64,000 nucleotides of DNA. It comes from Listeria cornellensis FSL F6-0969. GTDB lineage: Bacteria > Bacillota > Bacilli > Lactobacillales > Listeriaceae. The notes under the pieces were generated by a model. It was not told the origin of the DNA and ran no database searches. It saw only the letters and a list, made by a program, of their open reading frames with translations. A program made the translations under genes and the position numbers. The stretch is taken from contig NZ_AODE01000019.1 in the NCBI RefSeq assembly GCF_000525855.1, positions 186,001 to 250,000 of the forward strand, in the 5' to 3' direction. Positions 1 through 9,742 of the stretch are shown here, piece after piece (within the stretch, counting starts at the first letter, position 1; each line of letters opens with the position of its first letter).

Positions 1-288
1 CAAATAATGATGGCATCTGCTTTTGCTAAACTTTCAGAATCTGTAGTAGCAACAAATCGTTCCTTTCCAATCAATTTTGATAAACGTTCCGATGTGATAT
101 CCATAATATCAGATTTACCTTGATTAACAAGCGTTACTTTCGGCTCGCTCGGATCAAAACCAATCACCTGAAAACCCGCTTCGGCAAAGGAAATAGCTAG
201 TGGTAAACCAACATAACCTAGTCCCATAACCGCTATAACCGCTTCTTTTTTTATTCAAACTATTTTTTATTTTCTCAAAATTATTCAT
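1..288 (-). CDS. UDP-sugar 6-dehydrogenase, N-terminal part (runs off window)
   Basis: Only the first ~95 residues are present. They form a Rossmann NAD-binding start with the glycine motif GLGYVG, followed by a segment typical of UDP-glucose/UDP-N-acetylhexosamine dehydrogenases. The enzyme would oxidise C6 of a UDP-sugar to the uronic acid in the cytoplasm. The ATG at 288 has a good ribosome site (AGGAGTG at 294-300). About 20 residues precede the Rossmann motif, which is more like the WbpA/WecC branch than streptococcal HasB. The frame changes at the T7 run 246-252 (A7 on the coding strand), which I take as a length error. It lies 23 bases after the hyaluronan-synthase-like gene, so it probably supplies that enzyme with UDP-glucuronate or a related uronate; the exact substrate is inference. 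Confidence 0.8.
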
Positions 289-311
289 CCCATCACTCCT
301 TTTTATATACC

Positions 312-1574
312 TTAACGTGTTCCCCATTTATCGACACGTAACGTTGCCAACGCAGTTAAACGAACAATATGAATAGTAAAAAAATGGATAAGTCCATAAA
401 TCGGTGCCATTAAATAACAGAGTGGATATTTAAACATATAATGCACATTCCTTGCATAAGCAGATAGACAAGCCAGAATTAAGTAAAATACCCAATCGAC
501 CCATGTCAAATCCCAGAAATGCCAAATAATATTATAACCAACAGCGGCTAGGAAAATAATCCATAGCACAATCTCAACGAAAGACCATAAAAATACAATT
601 GGATGTGAGAAAATCATACGCATCGATATAAATGTCTCCCTAAAAAACGATTTACTCCATCGTGTTTGCTGTTTTAAAAAGACACGCATCGTATCCGGAA
701 CATCCGTGATACACTCTGCCGTTGATTGATAAATCGTAGTGCCTTTCTCAATCGCATAGTTTGTTAGACAACGATCGTCTCCAACAGATGCAGGGACGCC
801 AAGAACTGTCTGGTTCAAATATCGCTGTAGATTATCCATCACAACCTCGCGTCGATAGCAACTAATCGGACCTGAGCAAACAAGAATGTGTCCAGTCACT
901 GACTGTGAGGCACGCTCCACACGAAAAGCATTATCATAACGCATATCCAAAAGTCGTGTTAGCAAATTAGTATCACGATTACGAGCATTAATATGGCCTG
1001 TCGCTGCCATCACTTTTTCATCAGCAAATGGCCTCATTAATTCATAAAGTGTGTCTGGAAAAATCTCTCCATCAGAATCCATTGTAAAAAATATGTCCCC
1101 TGTAGAGTGTTCAAAAGCGTAGGCCTGTGCATGCCGTTTTCCTTGATTCTTCTCCATCTCGTGAATAATGATATTCTTCGTATTTGGCAAATCAGCTTCT
1201 GCTACGTATTTCCGCAAAGCAATCACTGCCTCTTTCGATTTACTACCGTCATCCACAAAAAAGATTTCATGTATTGGATAGGTTTGTTTCTGAATCGTCT
1301 CCATCAACCGTAGAATTGCATCACTCGACTCATTATAAGCTGGAATAACAACCGTTACTTTCAAATTTGGTGGTTCATTTTTCTTCGGTTTGTAGAACAT
1401 AGATAACGTCATTTTAATAATAAGGTAAATAACCATACCCCATCCATAAATACTAAATGACGTCGAAATATTCCCCGTTCTCCAAAAACCAATCATCTCT
1501 AGCATCGCTACACAAAGTACAAAACCAAATAGCGAGATAATAAAAGATGACTTCTTCCGTCCCTCTTCAAACAT
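312..1574 (-). CDS. hasA: Hyaluronan synthase-like family 2 glycosyltransferase
   Basis: A 420-residue membrane glycosyltransferase, the same length as streptococcal HasA (419). It has two N-terminal membrane helices, then a GT2 domain with VVIPAYNE, VDDGS, the metal-binding DSD, GDDRC and the acceptor/processivity motif QQTRW, then several C-terminal helices. Long stretches such as NQGKRHAQA, ATGHINARNR and NLLTRLLDMRYDNAF are close to what I recall of Streptococcus pyogenes HasA, much closer than generic chitin- or cellulose-synthase relatives. HasA polymerises UDP-GlcNAc and UDP-GlcA and exports the chain itself. The ATG at 1574 is chosen because GAGGGAG sits correctly before it; a longer reading from a TTG at 1628 lacks a site. 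Followed at once by a UDP-sugar dehydrogenase. The real polymer could differ from hyaluronan. Confidence 0.85.
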   Translation of the reverse strand: MFEEGRKKSSFIISLFGFVLCVAMLEMIGFWRTGNISTSFSIYGWGMVIYLIIKMTLSMFYKPKKNEPPNLKVTVVIPAYNESSDAILRLMETIQKQTYPIHEIFFVDDGSKSKEAVIALRKYVAEADLPNTKNIIIHEMEKNQGKRHAQAYAFEHSTGDIFFTMDSDGEIFPDTLYELMRPFADEKVMAATGHINARNRDTNLLTRLLDMRYDNAFRVERASQSVTGHILVCSGPISCYRREVVMDNLQRYLNQTVLGVPASVGDDRCLTNYAIEKGTTIYQSTAECITDVPDTMRVFLKQQTRWSKSFFRETFISMRMIFSHPIVFLWSFVEIVLWIIFLAAVGYNIIWHFWDLTWVDWVFYLILACLSAYARNVHYMFKYPLCYLMAPIYGLIHFFTIHIVRLTALATLRVDKWGTR

Positions 1575-1747
1575 TCTGCCAACTCCCTCATTTAGTTGCG
1601 AAAAATCGCAATACTCTTTTTTACACAAAAAAATAATTTAGACTAACTATTCAGAAAATATTTAACGATATATAATACTTATAGCCTAAATTTAGTACTC
1701 ATATTAAATTATATTCCCGCACACAAATATACTGTTGCACTATACTT

Positions 1748-1776
1748 ATTATACATATCCATCCAAGTAGATTCAA
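1748..1776 (-). promoter_or_regulatory. Sigma-A-type promoter for the hasA-like operon
   Basis: On the minus strand TTGAAT and TATAAT are separated by exactly 17 bases, about 170 bases upstream of the hasA-like start. Nothing else codes in between, so this is the best candidate promoter for the two-gene operon. The long AT-rich leader could hold further control elements that I do not recognise. Confidence 0.55.
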
Positions 1777-2343
1777 TAGGCTCAGAAATGTTTCACACTT
1801 TGTACATATCCTAGTATTTTTTGTATAGATTTCCCCATAAACTATGCAATTTACCATCTCTTTTTTAGAATACTTTACTTTCCCCCATTTGTAAAAATTA
1901 GTATATTCGCAATAATTTATATATTGATGTATCTTGTTAAATTAAAATAGAACAGTTAACGCTATGGCACATAGTTATGTTACTATTTTGCAATTCGCAT
2001 GAATATGCTTCGTTTTTACTATCAAGCTTTTCCTATACGTACATTAGCATAGATTTAACATCACTCCTTTTTACCGAATAATAATTTTCATCTGAAGATA
2101 TGCACCTAAAATGATCACTTCAGCAATTAAAAATGCAATATCTATTATCTACAAGCATTCCATCAATATTTTTATATCAAATATTTACTATCTTAGCTTA
2201 AGTATACATGCAAGGTTCCACATATTCAAGCTTTCATAAAAAGATTCACCATACGTTCACAAAAACCTCTTGAACATTGGATGTTAGCCCTTACATCGTA
2301 TGGTTTTTTTTTGGAATTCCGCTCAAATTCGCATCAAAATTGC
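1777..2343. other. Non-coding AT-rich spacer
   Basis: About 570 bases between the promoter of the hasA-like operon and the asnB terminator. I see no supportable gene, RNA or repeat in it on either strand. Confidence 0.5.
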
Positions 2344-2373
2344 AAAAAGCACCTCGCCCAAACGGCTCGATGC
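2344..2373 (-). terminator. Rho-independent terminator of asnB
   Basis: Read on the minus strand, a GC-rich stem (GCATCGAGCC with GGCGAGGTGC, two internal mismatches, loop GTTTG) is followed by TTTTT. It lies 17 bases after the asnB stop. Confidence 0.6.
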
Positions 2374-2389
2374 TTCTACATTCATCTTA

Positions 2390-4256
2390 TTATTTTCCAA
2401 AATCATACTTATTTTCTACATACACATCATACCAAATCATGAAAATAACAACCGTCCAAATTTTGCGGCTATAGTCGTGTTTTCCAGCACAATGATCGTC
2501 TAGTAATTGCAAGACATATTTTTTATTAATGAGGTGATCTGTTGGTGAATCGCGGATGATATCTTTGACCCACTGATTCATCTCATCTTTTAACCAATGA
2601 CGAATCGGTACTGGGAATCCAAGCTTACGACGATTTAAAACGTGTTCTGGTACGAATGCTTCTGCTGCTTTACGCAACACGTATTTCGTTGTACCATTCG
2701 TTGTTTTAAGCGACGCTGGGATGTCTTTTGCGACACGGAAGACTTCTTTATCCAAGAACGGTACACGTACTTCTAGCGAGTTCGCCATCGTCATTCGATC
2801 GGCTTTTAGCAAGATGTCGCCGCGCATCCACGTATGGATATCAATATATTGCATCCGCTCCACAGGGTTGTATCCCACTGTTTCCGCGTACAACGGATCG
2901 GTAATTTTTGTGTAATCGTGGCCAGCTTGATATTTCGGTAACAAGATTTTTTTTCTCGGCTTCTGTAAACATCTTTGCGTTACCAATATAACGTTCTTCC
3001 ATCGGCGTTGTTCCACGTTCCAGGAAACTTTTACCACGCATTCCCTCAGGCATAACATTTGCGACACCGCGAAGCATTGATTTCAAAACAGCTGGCATTT
3101 TGTTAAACATCGACAGCGAATTCGGTTCATTATAAATATTATACCCACCGAAAAGTTCATCCGCGCCTTCTCCTGATAAAGCAACCGTCACATGTTTACG
3201 CGCTTCACGGGATAGGAAATAAAGCGGAATCGCAGCCGGATCTGCCAACGGATCATCCATATGCCAAACAATTTTCGGTAATTCATCCATGTATTCTTGC
3301 GGTGTAATAATATAACTAATGTTCTCCACGCCTAATTTCTCAGCCGTTTCCTTCGCTACGTCAACCTCACTGAAGCCATCACGTTCAAAACCAACAGAGA
3401 ACGTTTTAATCGCGGGATGGTATTCTTTTGCAATCGCAGCAATAATCGAGGAATCAATCCCACCCGACAAGAACGAACCGACTGGCACGTCACTGCGCAT
3501 ATGCATTTTTACAGAATCATACATTACGTCGCGAATTTCTTTAATAAACGTATCTTCTGATTTCGCAACTGGTTGGAACTTCGCCTTCCAGTATTGACTA
3601 ATTTGCATCGATTCGCCGATTTTCTTCGTGAAATAATGACCCGGCTCTAAGCGCTTGATACCTTGCGTTAAAGAATCCGGTTCTGGAACAAACTGGAATG
3701 TCATATAATTTTGCAAAGATACTTCATCCAGTTTTGTCGATTTCAGCGCATGCAAGATTGATTTTTTCTCGGAACCCATGTAAAGTTTTCCATCTTCTTC
3801 TGCATAGAAAAATGGCTTGATACCGAATGGATCGCGGGCACCGTAAATTTTCTCCTCTTGCTTATCCCAAATAACAAAGCCAAACATACCGCGCAATTGT
3901 TCCGCCGTTTTTTCCTTATATTTGGCATATGTAGCAATAATAACCTCTGTATCACTGCTCGTCTCAAACGTCATACCTTCGTTCACCAAGTTCTCACGCA
4001 GTTCTACATAATTATAAATTTCACCATTAAAAATTATCCAATAACGTTCATTCTCATACGTTAGCGGCTGATGACCGTTCTCCACATCAATAATACTGAG
4101 GCGACGGAAACCAAACTGAACATGCTCATCCGTAAAATAACCCTCATCATCCGGGCCACGGTGTGTAATCATGTCGTTCATTTGCTTAAACGTTTCCTTC
4201 TCTTCGCCAGTAATTTCAGCAATGCGGTCATGTACGCATCCAATAAATCCACACAT
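2390..4256 (-). CDS. asnB: Asparagine synthetase (glutamine-hydrolysing), frame broken
   Basis: About 621 residues after joining two frames. It makes asparagine from aspartate, ATP and glutamine. The N-terminal class-II glutaminase starts MCGFIGC, so Cys2 becomes the nucleophile once Met is removed. That fixes the start at the ATG at 4256 rather than the GTG two codons earlier. THRGPDDEG, the NGEIYNY loop and the SSDTEV segment are all present. The C-terminal synthetase has the pyrophosphate motif SGGIDSS and LSGEGADELFGGY. The frame shifts at the T8 run 2947-2954; restoring one base joins the two parts smoothly. The gene is monocistronic with its own terminator. Confidence 0.95.
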
Positions 4257-4452
4257 CGTCACATTTCTCCTCTATTTTTAAACTATTTATGTCCATTTTT
4301 TCAACAACGTCTATCATATCATAAATAGGCTTTGTTTGAACAGCATCCCGCAAAAAAAAAGACCCAGAAAAATCACGTAAACATGAACTTCCTGAATCTC
4401 TATTTGATTTATACATGCACCTGTATAGCATCATGCCTAAGCAAGTACAAAA

Positions 4453-5229
4453 TTAATTATCTGTATGCTTCAATACTGGACGGTCATGTAGTGGTTGAAC
4501 TTTACGATTGTTTCCATCATAGTATTTGTTGAATTCTTCAATTTGTTCTTTTGAAACTTCTACTGGGGTGGACATAACATACCATTCCACGTTTTCAGAC
4601 AGTGGTGGTGTTGTTAAAGAACCTAGATAGTGATAGTACGATTTATTAGTTGGTAGTAAAGCTGCTACGTCAATTGGCTCGCTAACTGCTGTTTTTTCGC
4701 CTTTTTTAACATTGTTTAAAATGCTTTGGAAAGCTGGATTTGCTTTACCTTCTGTGAAGAAAACGCCGATAACTGCTAGACGGCTATCTTGATTTTCATT
4801 TACAAAGTGGGCTTCGATTGGATAATGTTTACCATCCACTGTGTGCTCACTTTCTGCGTGAAAATGGAATTGATTTAATTCAAATTTGCGTCCGTTGATA
4901 GTCGCTTGTCCACCGTCATCCACTTGGATACTATGGCCGTTGTCAACTTCATCGGTCACTTTTTGATTGTAGTTTAATTCAATAGTCCCTGTGTCCTTCA
5001 TCGGCTCTGTTTTTGCTGTTTCAATGTTGATTGGGGACTGCGTATCGCCTGCTTCAAATTGCCACGATTTTTGATCATGGTAGTCTAAATGATCCTCATG
5101 TTTTGCTGTTGTTTCTGTTTTTGCTGTTGTTTCCTCTTTCTTCGTGTCGCTTGTATCGCTATTGCCACAACCTGCCACAAGGATAAGTGATGCCGCGATT
5201 GCTGAAGCTGCTAATAATTTTGTTTTCAT
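4453..5229 (-). CDS. cah: Alpha-class carbonic anhydrase lipoprotein
   Basis: A 258-residue exported lipoprotein. A signal peptide ends in the lipobox VAGC (Cys21), a short Thr/Lys/Glu-rich linker follows, then an alpha-carbonic anhydrase domain. Family marks are QSPINIET, the zinc ligands in FHFHAESEH (HxH) plus the later His of the EAHF segment, and the conserved SLTTPPLSE near the C-terminus. It interconverts CO2 and bicarbonate on the outer face of the membrane. Alpha-class enzymes are uncommon in Firmicutes, where beta and gamma classes dominate. It sits downstream of metK but is separated from it by a strong terminator, so it is transcribed alone. Confidence 0.93.
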   Translation of the reverse strand: MKTKLLAASAIAASLILVAGCGNSDTSDTKKEETTAKTETTAKHEDHLDYHDQKSWQFEAGDTQSPINIETAKTEPMKDTGTIELNYNQKVTDEVDNGHSIQVDDGGQATINGRKFELNQFHFHAESEHTVDGKHYPIEAHFVNENQDSRLAVIGVFFTEGKANPAFQSILNNVKKGEKTAVSEPIDVAALLPTNKSYYHYLGSLTTPPLSENVEWYVMSTPVEVSKEQIEEFNKYYDGNNRKVQPLHDRPVLKHTDN

Positions 5230-5346
5230 ATTGAAAACTCCTTTCGTTAAGTAACTTAATTATTATATTACATAATGATTCATTTGTGTGTGTATTTTTT
5301 GTGACGAAATCATGGTCTTTTTGCAAAAAAACTAGTAAAAATGTAA

Positions 5347-5382
5347 AAAACCTAGCTTGAATGGCTCCAAAGCTAGGTTTTA
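5347..5382. terminator. Terminator downstream of metK
   Basis: Inverted repeat AACCTAGCTT / AAAGCTAGGTT with A- and T-runs on both sides, so it can act in both directions. It begins 5 bases after the metK stop. Confidence 0.85.
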
Positions 5383-5387
5383 AAATA

Positions 5388-6601
5388 TTAATTTATGTTT
5401 GCAGTTTCTAATAAAAATTCTTTCATCTGTGGCGCTTTGTCCACTTTTTCCCATGGCAAGTCTAAATCCAATCTTCCAAAATGACCAAATGCCGCGGTTT
5501 GACGGTAAATAGGACGACGTAGATCAAGCATCTTGATAATTCCAGCTGGACGTAGGTCGAAAAATTTATTGACCGCATTGATTAAGTCTTGCTCACTGTA
5601 GTTACTCGTTCCGTATGTGTCAATCGAGATGGATACGGGATGTGCTACACCAATGGCATAGGCTAGTTGTACTTCTACCTTTTTAGCAAGGCCGGCTGCG
5701 ACGATATTTTTTGCAACGTAACGTGCGGCATAAGCGCCTGAACGATCCACTTTTGTCGGATCCTTACCAGAAAAAGCTCCGCCGCCATGACGTGCGTAAC
5801 CACCATATGTGTCTACGATAATTTTGCGACCTGTTAAACCAGCATCCCCTTGAGGTCCACCGATAACGAAGCGGCCTGTTGGATTGATGAAGTATTTGGT
5901 TTCCTCATCAAGGAGCCTTGCATCAATCACTTCTTCTATCACTAGCTTGTGCAAGTCTGTTGCGATTTGTTCTTGTGAAATGTCTGGATGATGTTGTGTC
6001 GAAATGACAATCGTATCCACGCGAATTGGTTGATTATTATCATCATATTCCACGGTCACTTGTGTTTTCGCATCTGGACGTAGATAGGTTAACACATTAT
6101 TTTTGCGTAGTTCCGCGATTTTACGGGATAATGCATGTGCCAATGAGATTGGAAGTGGCATCAATTCCTCCGTTTCATCTGTTGCAAAACCGAACATCAA
6201 CCTTGATCTCCTGCACCAATTGCATCGATTGCCGCGTCTTCAGCGGAACCATCGCGGGATTCTAAAGCGACATCCACACCTTGCGCGATATCTGGTGACT
6301 GCTCATCAATAGCTGTCAAAACAGCGCACGTTTCTGCATCAAAACCATATTTTGCACGTGTGTAACCAATTTCTTTAATCGTATCGCGCACGATTTTTGG
6401 AATATCCACGTAAGTAGATGTTGTTATTTCTCCCGCTACGAGTACCAATCCTGTCGTTACTGTCGTTTCACAAGCTACGCGAGCATCGGCATCTTTCGTT
6501 AAAATTGCATCCAAAATCGCATCTGAAATCTGATCTGCAATCTTGTCTGGATGTCCATCAGAAACAGATTCTGACGTAAATAAATGACGGTTTCTTGCCA
6601 T
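5388..6601 (-). CDS. metK: S-adenosylmethionine synthetase, frame broken
   Basis: About 404 residues, the usual MetK length. It forms SAM from methionine and ATP in the cytoplasm. The N-terminus [20 protein letters not shown] includes the family signature, and the C-terminal part contains [16 protein letters not shown] (phosphate-binding loop). The start at 6601 is preceded by a strong AGGAGG. The frame breaks at ~6197-6200, where the conserved GAGDQGLMFG would need GGTTTGATG but the sequence shows one T fewer. This is the clearest sign of a sequencing length error, because the gene is essential in most bacteria. It is controlled by the S-box leader upstream. Confidence 0.96.
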
Positions 6602-6722
6602 TCTTTGTTTCCTCCTTTTTCTTCTCCATCGCGAAGTGGTTTTGCAAAAATGCGAACTTATCGTCTGTTTCCTTGTAGTCTCGTTCACGCTTTCATGTGA
6701 CATGTTTTAGCATCATGCCAAC

Positions 6723-6771
6723 AAAAAAACCTTCTCCCTATTTGCCAATTGCGCGCGGAATAGAGAGAAGG
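6723..6771 (-). terminator. metK: Expression-platform terminator of the SAM riboswitch
   Basis: Minus-strand stem CCTTCTCTCTATT with AAATAGGGAGAAGG, then T7. It lies between the S-box aptamer and metK and is the switchable attenuator of that riboswitch. Confidence 0.85.
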
Positions 6772-6789
6772 CTATTATTTACAATACCT

Positions 6790-6898
6790 TCGCTCTCATC
6801 GATCAGGAAATCACTTCCTGCCACAGGTTAGCACCTTACAATACATGTAGGTTGCCGGGTTTCAAAGGGCCAGTCCCTCTACCGCTCTGGATAAGAGT
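6790..6898 (-). ncRNA. SAM-I (S-box) riboswitch
   Basis: The minus-strand sequence matches the S-box core: closing stem CTCTTATCC with GATGAGAGCG, internal AGAGGGACTGGCCC, then AAACCCGGCAACC, then AAGGTGCTAACC. All are hallmark conserved blocks in the right order and spacing. When SAM is abundant the downstream terminator forms and metK is shut off. Confidence 0.96.
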
Positions 6899-7082
6899 TT
6901 AATTTAGTTTTCTACTGTTTTTCACTTTGTTTCAAAATGCTGATATATCGATATTCTCAATTATTTGCTTGTCATTGCTTTTCTCTCTTTTTCAAAAGTT
7001 AGTGGCAATCGGTGGGCAGATAATCCATACAACTTATCGACTAAATACCATTATAGAATTAAATTAGATATTTAGCAAGGAT

Positions 7083-7413
7083 TTATTTCGCTAACTCATT
7101 TAATTCTGATGACACTCTAAAGCCGTTGCTATTATATGTGCCGTCTTCCTTCTTGTTTAGTGGGGCGCTAAAAGAAATATCTTTGTCGCCGTTCACGTAG
7201 CCATGTAAAATGATAGTCCCCATAGGCGTAACTACATAATCAGTAAAGTCTATTTTTTTCAACATTGTAGTGGTCATTTATTTCTTTTACTACTAAGGGT
7301 TTGTAAATCTCGGTTGTTTCCTCTGTCTTCACCTTTTCGTGATATTTCATCAACGCTATTCCCCCAGTTAATGTGGCAATCACTAATACTACAACCACTA
7401 TTATTCGTATCAT
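7083..7413 (-). CDS. DUF1433 membrane-anchored protein 1 (candidate lipase immunity), frame broken
   Basis: About 109 residues: an N-terminal membrane helix (MIRIIVVVVLVIATLTGG), a charged linker, and a C-terminal DUF1433 domain (IILHGYVNGDKD, APLNKKEDG, SSELNEL). The frame changes at the A7 run just after NVE; joining gives NVEKIDFTDY. The start at 7413 has GAGGTG before it. DUF1433 proteins act as TilA-type immunity partners of the T7SS lipase TslA in Staphylococcus aureus (established there). Here they lie beside a similar lipase gene. Unlike staphylococcal TilA I see no lipobox Cys, so it is tethered by a transmembrane helix. Immunity is inference from context. Confidence 0.75.
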
Positions 7414-7455
7414 TTACACACCTCGCCATGTCTGCCCTGATGCTTTTTATTGCAT

Positions 7456-7804
7456 TCAATTAATATTCAATGAATTTAATTCTTTAGAGACAACCATTCC
7501 CCCAGAATCATAATTTCCATCTTTATCTTTATGTAATGGTGCATCAAATAAATACGACTCTTTACCATTCACGTACCCGCTCAGGTAAATCGTATCCATA
7601 GGATTATTTTTCCAACCTTTGAATTCAACGCTATTAACACCCTCAAAATTAGCCTTCACAAAATCTTCTACTATCGGTTTATATTCATCCACGATAGCTT
7701 GATCTTGTTTTTTCTCTTCGTGTTTTTGCAAAAAAAATTCCCCCCACAATAACCAAAATAATAATTACCACACCTATTAATATGTTTTTGGATTTTCTTG
7801 CCAT
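7456..7804 (-). CDS. DUF1433 membrane-anchored protein 2 (candidate lipase immunity), frame broken
   Basis: A paralogue of the previous gene, about 115 residues: MARKSKN, one membrane helix, then the DUF1433 domain (IYLSGYVNGKES, APLHKDKDG, SKELNSL). The frame is broken at the T8 run (coding strand) after GGIF; deleting one base gives a continuous IFLQKHEEKKQ. It starts at 7804, only 55 bases from the divergent lipase gene, so the two share a control region. Tandem, non-identical immunity paralogues are typical of polymorphic-toxin loci. Confidence 0.75.
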
Positions 7805-7859
7805 AAGTAACCCCCGCTGTTATAATTATTTTAAAATTAGTATAACATAGGAGGAAGAA

Positions 7860-8995
7860 ATGACCAAAGAAAAATATACGCATAAAGAATATAACTGGTT
7901 GGATCAAGCTGCATACTCGGATGAAGTTCTCCATAAAGAAAGATTGATTTACGACCCTTCGAACTCGAAAGTCGCTAAATGGGAAGTGAAAGACTTTGTT
8001 AACAATGACGGGAAAAACGGAAGAAATAGCAGCGGCTTGCAAAGCATTGTTGTTGAAGATGTGAAAGACTTTAAAACAAATAAGAATAGCGACACCGTAG
8101 AATTAACTATAGCTTATCGAGGCACGCAGTCAGATAAATTTGCAGATTTAGCCACTGATGTGAATATACATACTGGTAGCGTTCAAGGCGCCCTGAAAAA
8201 CAGTCAGTTCGATCAAGCTGATAAACAAGTCAAACTACTAAAAGAACAATATGCAAAGCAGGGAAAAAAATTAGTGGTTCATGTTACAGGTCATAGCTTA
8301 GGTGGCGCTATCTCATCTTATGTTGCTTATAAAAACCCTGACACTGTAAAGTCAGCGATGACCTTCTCAGCTCCAAACGTATACAGTATGATGTCTCCTG
8401 ATATTCAAAAGCAAATCCGTGACGGCTTTTTTAAAGATCGTATGCAAAATATCACGAACAAGCATGACATCATCGGCAGGATGAATGAAAAAGCGCCATA
8501 TGGCGGGCGCCAAGTCGTCATTGACAATAGATTGATGGGCGCATTAGGATTCTTAGGTGCTCACGATATTAAAAGTTTCGTATTTAATAACGGCGGTTCC
8601 ATCGATACAGAGCCTATAAAAATAACGCCTCACCTAATAAAGAAAGCTATTGGGCAGTATAAACAAGTAGCATCCATGTATGAAGAAAAATTGAAAAGCA
8701 CAAACAAAAAATTGCGAACGACCTAGAAGATGCAGAGCGCAGAATAAAACACGAATTCATGGCGAAAGTTGGTACTGAATATCGCGGTATCACACAAGGA
8801 GAAGTCGAACAACTATTCGTCTATACCACACAAGGGAAAGGAACATTTTTCGACCGCACCACTTCAAACGATTTTCAAAAAGAATTTAAAAAAGCTATCG
8901 ATGAAGCGAACGATTTCGCAAGCGCCTTAGAACATGCTTTATCACAAATGAACGAAACAGACCATCTGCTTAGTCGTGTATCTTATATTAATTAA
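7860..8995 (+). CDS. TslA-like type VII-secreted lipase with reversed domain order, frame broken
   Basis: About 378 residues. Residues ~1-215 are a class-3 lipase fold with the nucleophile elbow GHSLGG, a downstream Asp region (NKHDIIGR) and a His in GAHDI. Residues ~255-378 are a charged, mostly helical tail without enzymatic motifs. There is no signal peptide. This order (enzyme first, helical export module last) is what is described for S. aureus TslA, the reverse of LXG toxins. The frame breaks at the A6 run near 8713; adding one A yields NKKIANDLEDAERR. A GGAGG ribosome site precedes the ATG. The neighbours (DUF1433 genes, small helical partner) match the TslA locus. Substrate and secretion are inferred. 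Confidence 0.8.
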
Positions 8996-9010
8996 AGGGG
9001 ATGTTGTACA

Positions 9011-9333
9011 ATGTCAAATCAAGCGTTTGATGCTGGGGGCTTAGTATCAGAACGAGGCGATAGCTTATTGCGTTGTCAAAGAGATTTATTCCAAAAAATC
9101 AGTCATGAAATTGAAAGTATTGCACATCAAAAAAAATAAAATAAAAGAACTTGAAGAAGTCGAAAGCAAGGCGATAGAAGCGCACACAACTGTCTGGCAG
9201 GGATTCGAAGGAAAGAGTGGGAAAGCCGCCGTAAAGGACGCGCTTGATATTTATAAAAAAAGTAAGCACGCATAGAGATATCGCTGAAACCTTCATAAAA
9301 AGCATCGTAACGCCCGCTAAAGGCAGGTTTTAA
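9011..9333 (+). CDS. Small helical T7SS partner protein (TlaA/TlaB-like), frame broken twice
   Basis: About 107 residues, almost wholly predicted helical, with a WxG-like turn (VWQGFEGKSG) in the middle as in WXG100-class proteins. It starts 15 bases after the lipase stop, with GGGG before the ATG. The frame shifts at an A8 run (~9126-9133) and again at the A7 run near 9258. After correction it reads through to the stop at 9331-9333. In S. aureus, small helical proteins bind the C-terminal module of TslA for export; this is the positional equivalent. Only one partner gene is seen here, against two in Staphylococcus. Confidence 0.65.
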
Positions 9334-9341
9334 TTATGTAA

Positions 9342-9367
9342 CCCCCAATCAACCGACTGGGGGTTTT
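9342..9367 (+). terminator. Terminator of the lipase operon
   Basis: CCCCCA / TGGGGG stem with a 10-base loop followed by TTTT, directly after the partner gene stop. Confidence 0.85.
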
Positions 9368-9374
9368 GTTCATG

Positions 9375-9704
9375 TTATTTTTTCTTAGGATACCTTTCCA
9401 CACCAAGTAAATAGCCGTATTGCATCCCTAGTGTGCATTTCAATCAGCCGTTAACTTTCCCTACTACATTGATTGTCTCGCCTTTTTTACGTGCGAACGA
9501 AGGTTTTCCGCCCTATTTATAGGGTCAGCTCTATATATTGGAAAATATATGTTGTATTAGGATTTACAGTGTCAAAATAGTTTGCAACCGAAGCTGAGTA
9601 ATAACCAGTCTTGCCTAGATAATTAATCTTGAGGCAGCCATTTTCAGGTTGTCCCAATCCACTTGTACTGAGGCGTGCTACGATAAAGTAAACGTTAGCT
9701 TTCA
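9375..9704 (-). pseudogene. Decayed SH3b-domain protein fragment
   Basis: On the minus strand the reading GQPENG, LKINYLGKTGYYSAS recalls a bacterial SH3 domain (normally ...GxLxNGxWLKVxYNGKTGYVSAxYL). After a stop, a second partial copy follows (GETINVVGKVNG, LKCTLGMQYGYLL). There is no convincing start or ribosome site, and stops interrupt it. Probably the remains of an autolysin or other wall-binding protein. Low-identity call made by eye. Confidence 0.4.
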
Positions 9705-9742
9705 TTCTTATTGTCACGCATAAAAATTTTTCATATCTACTC

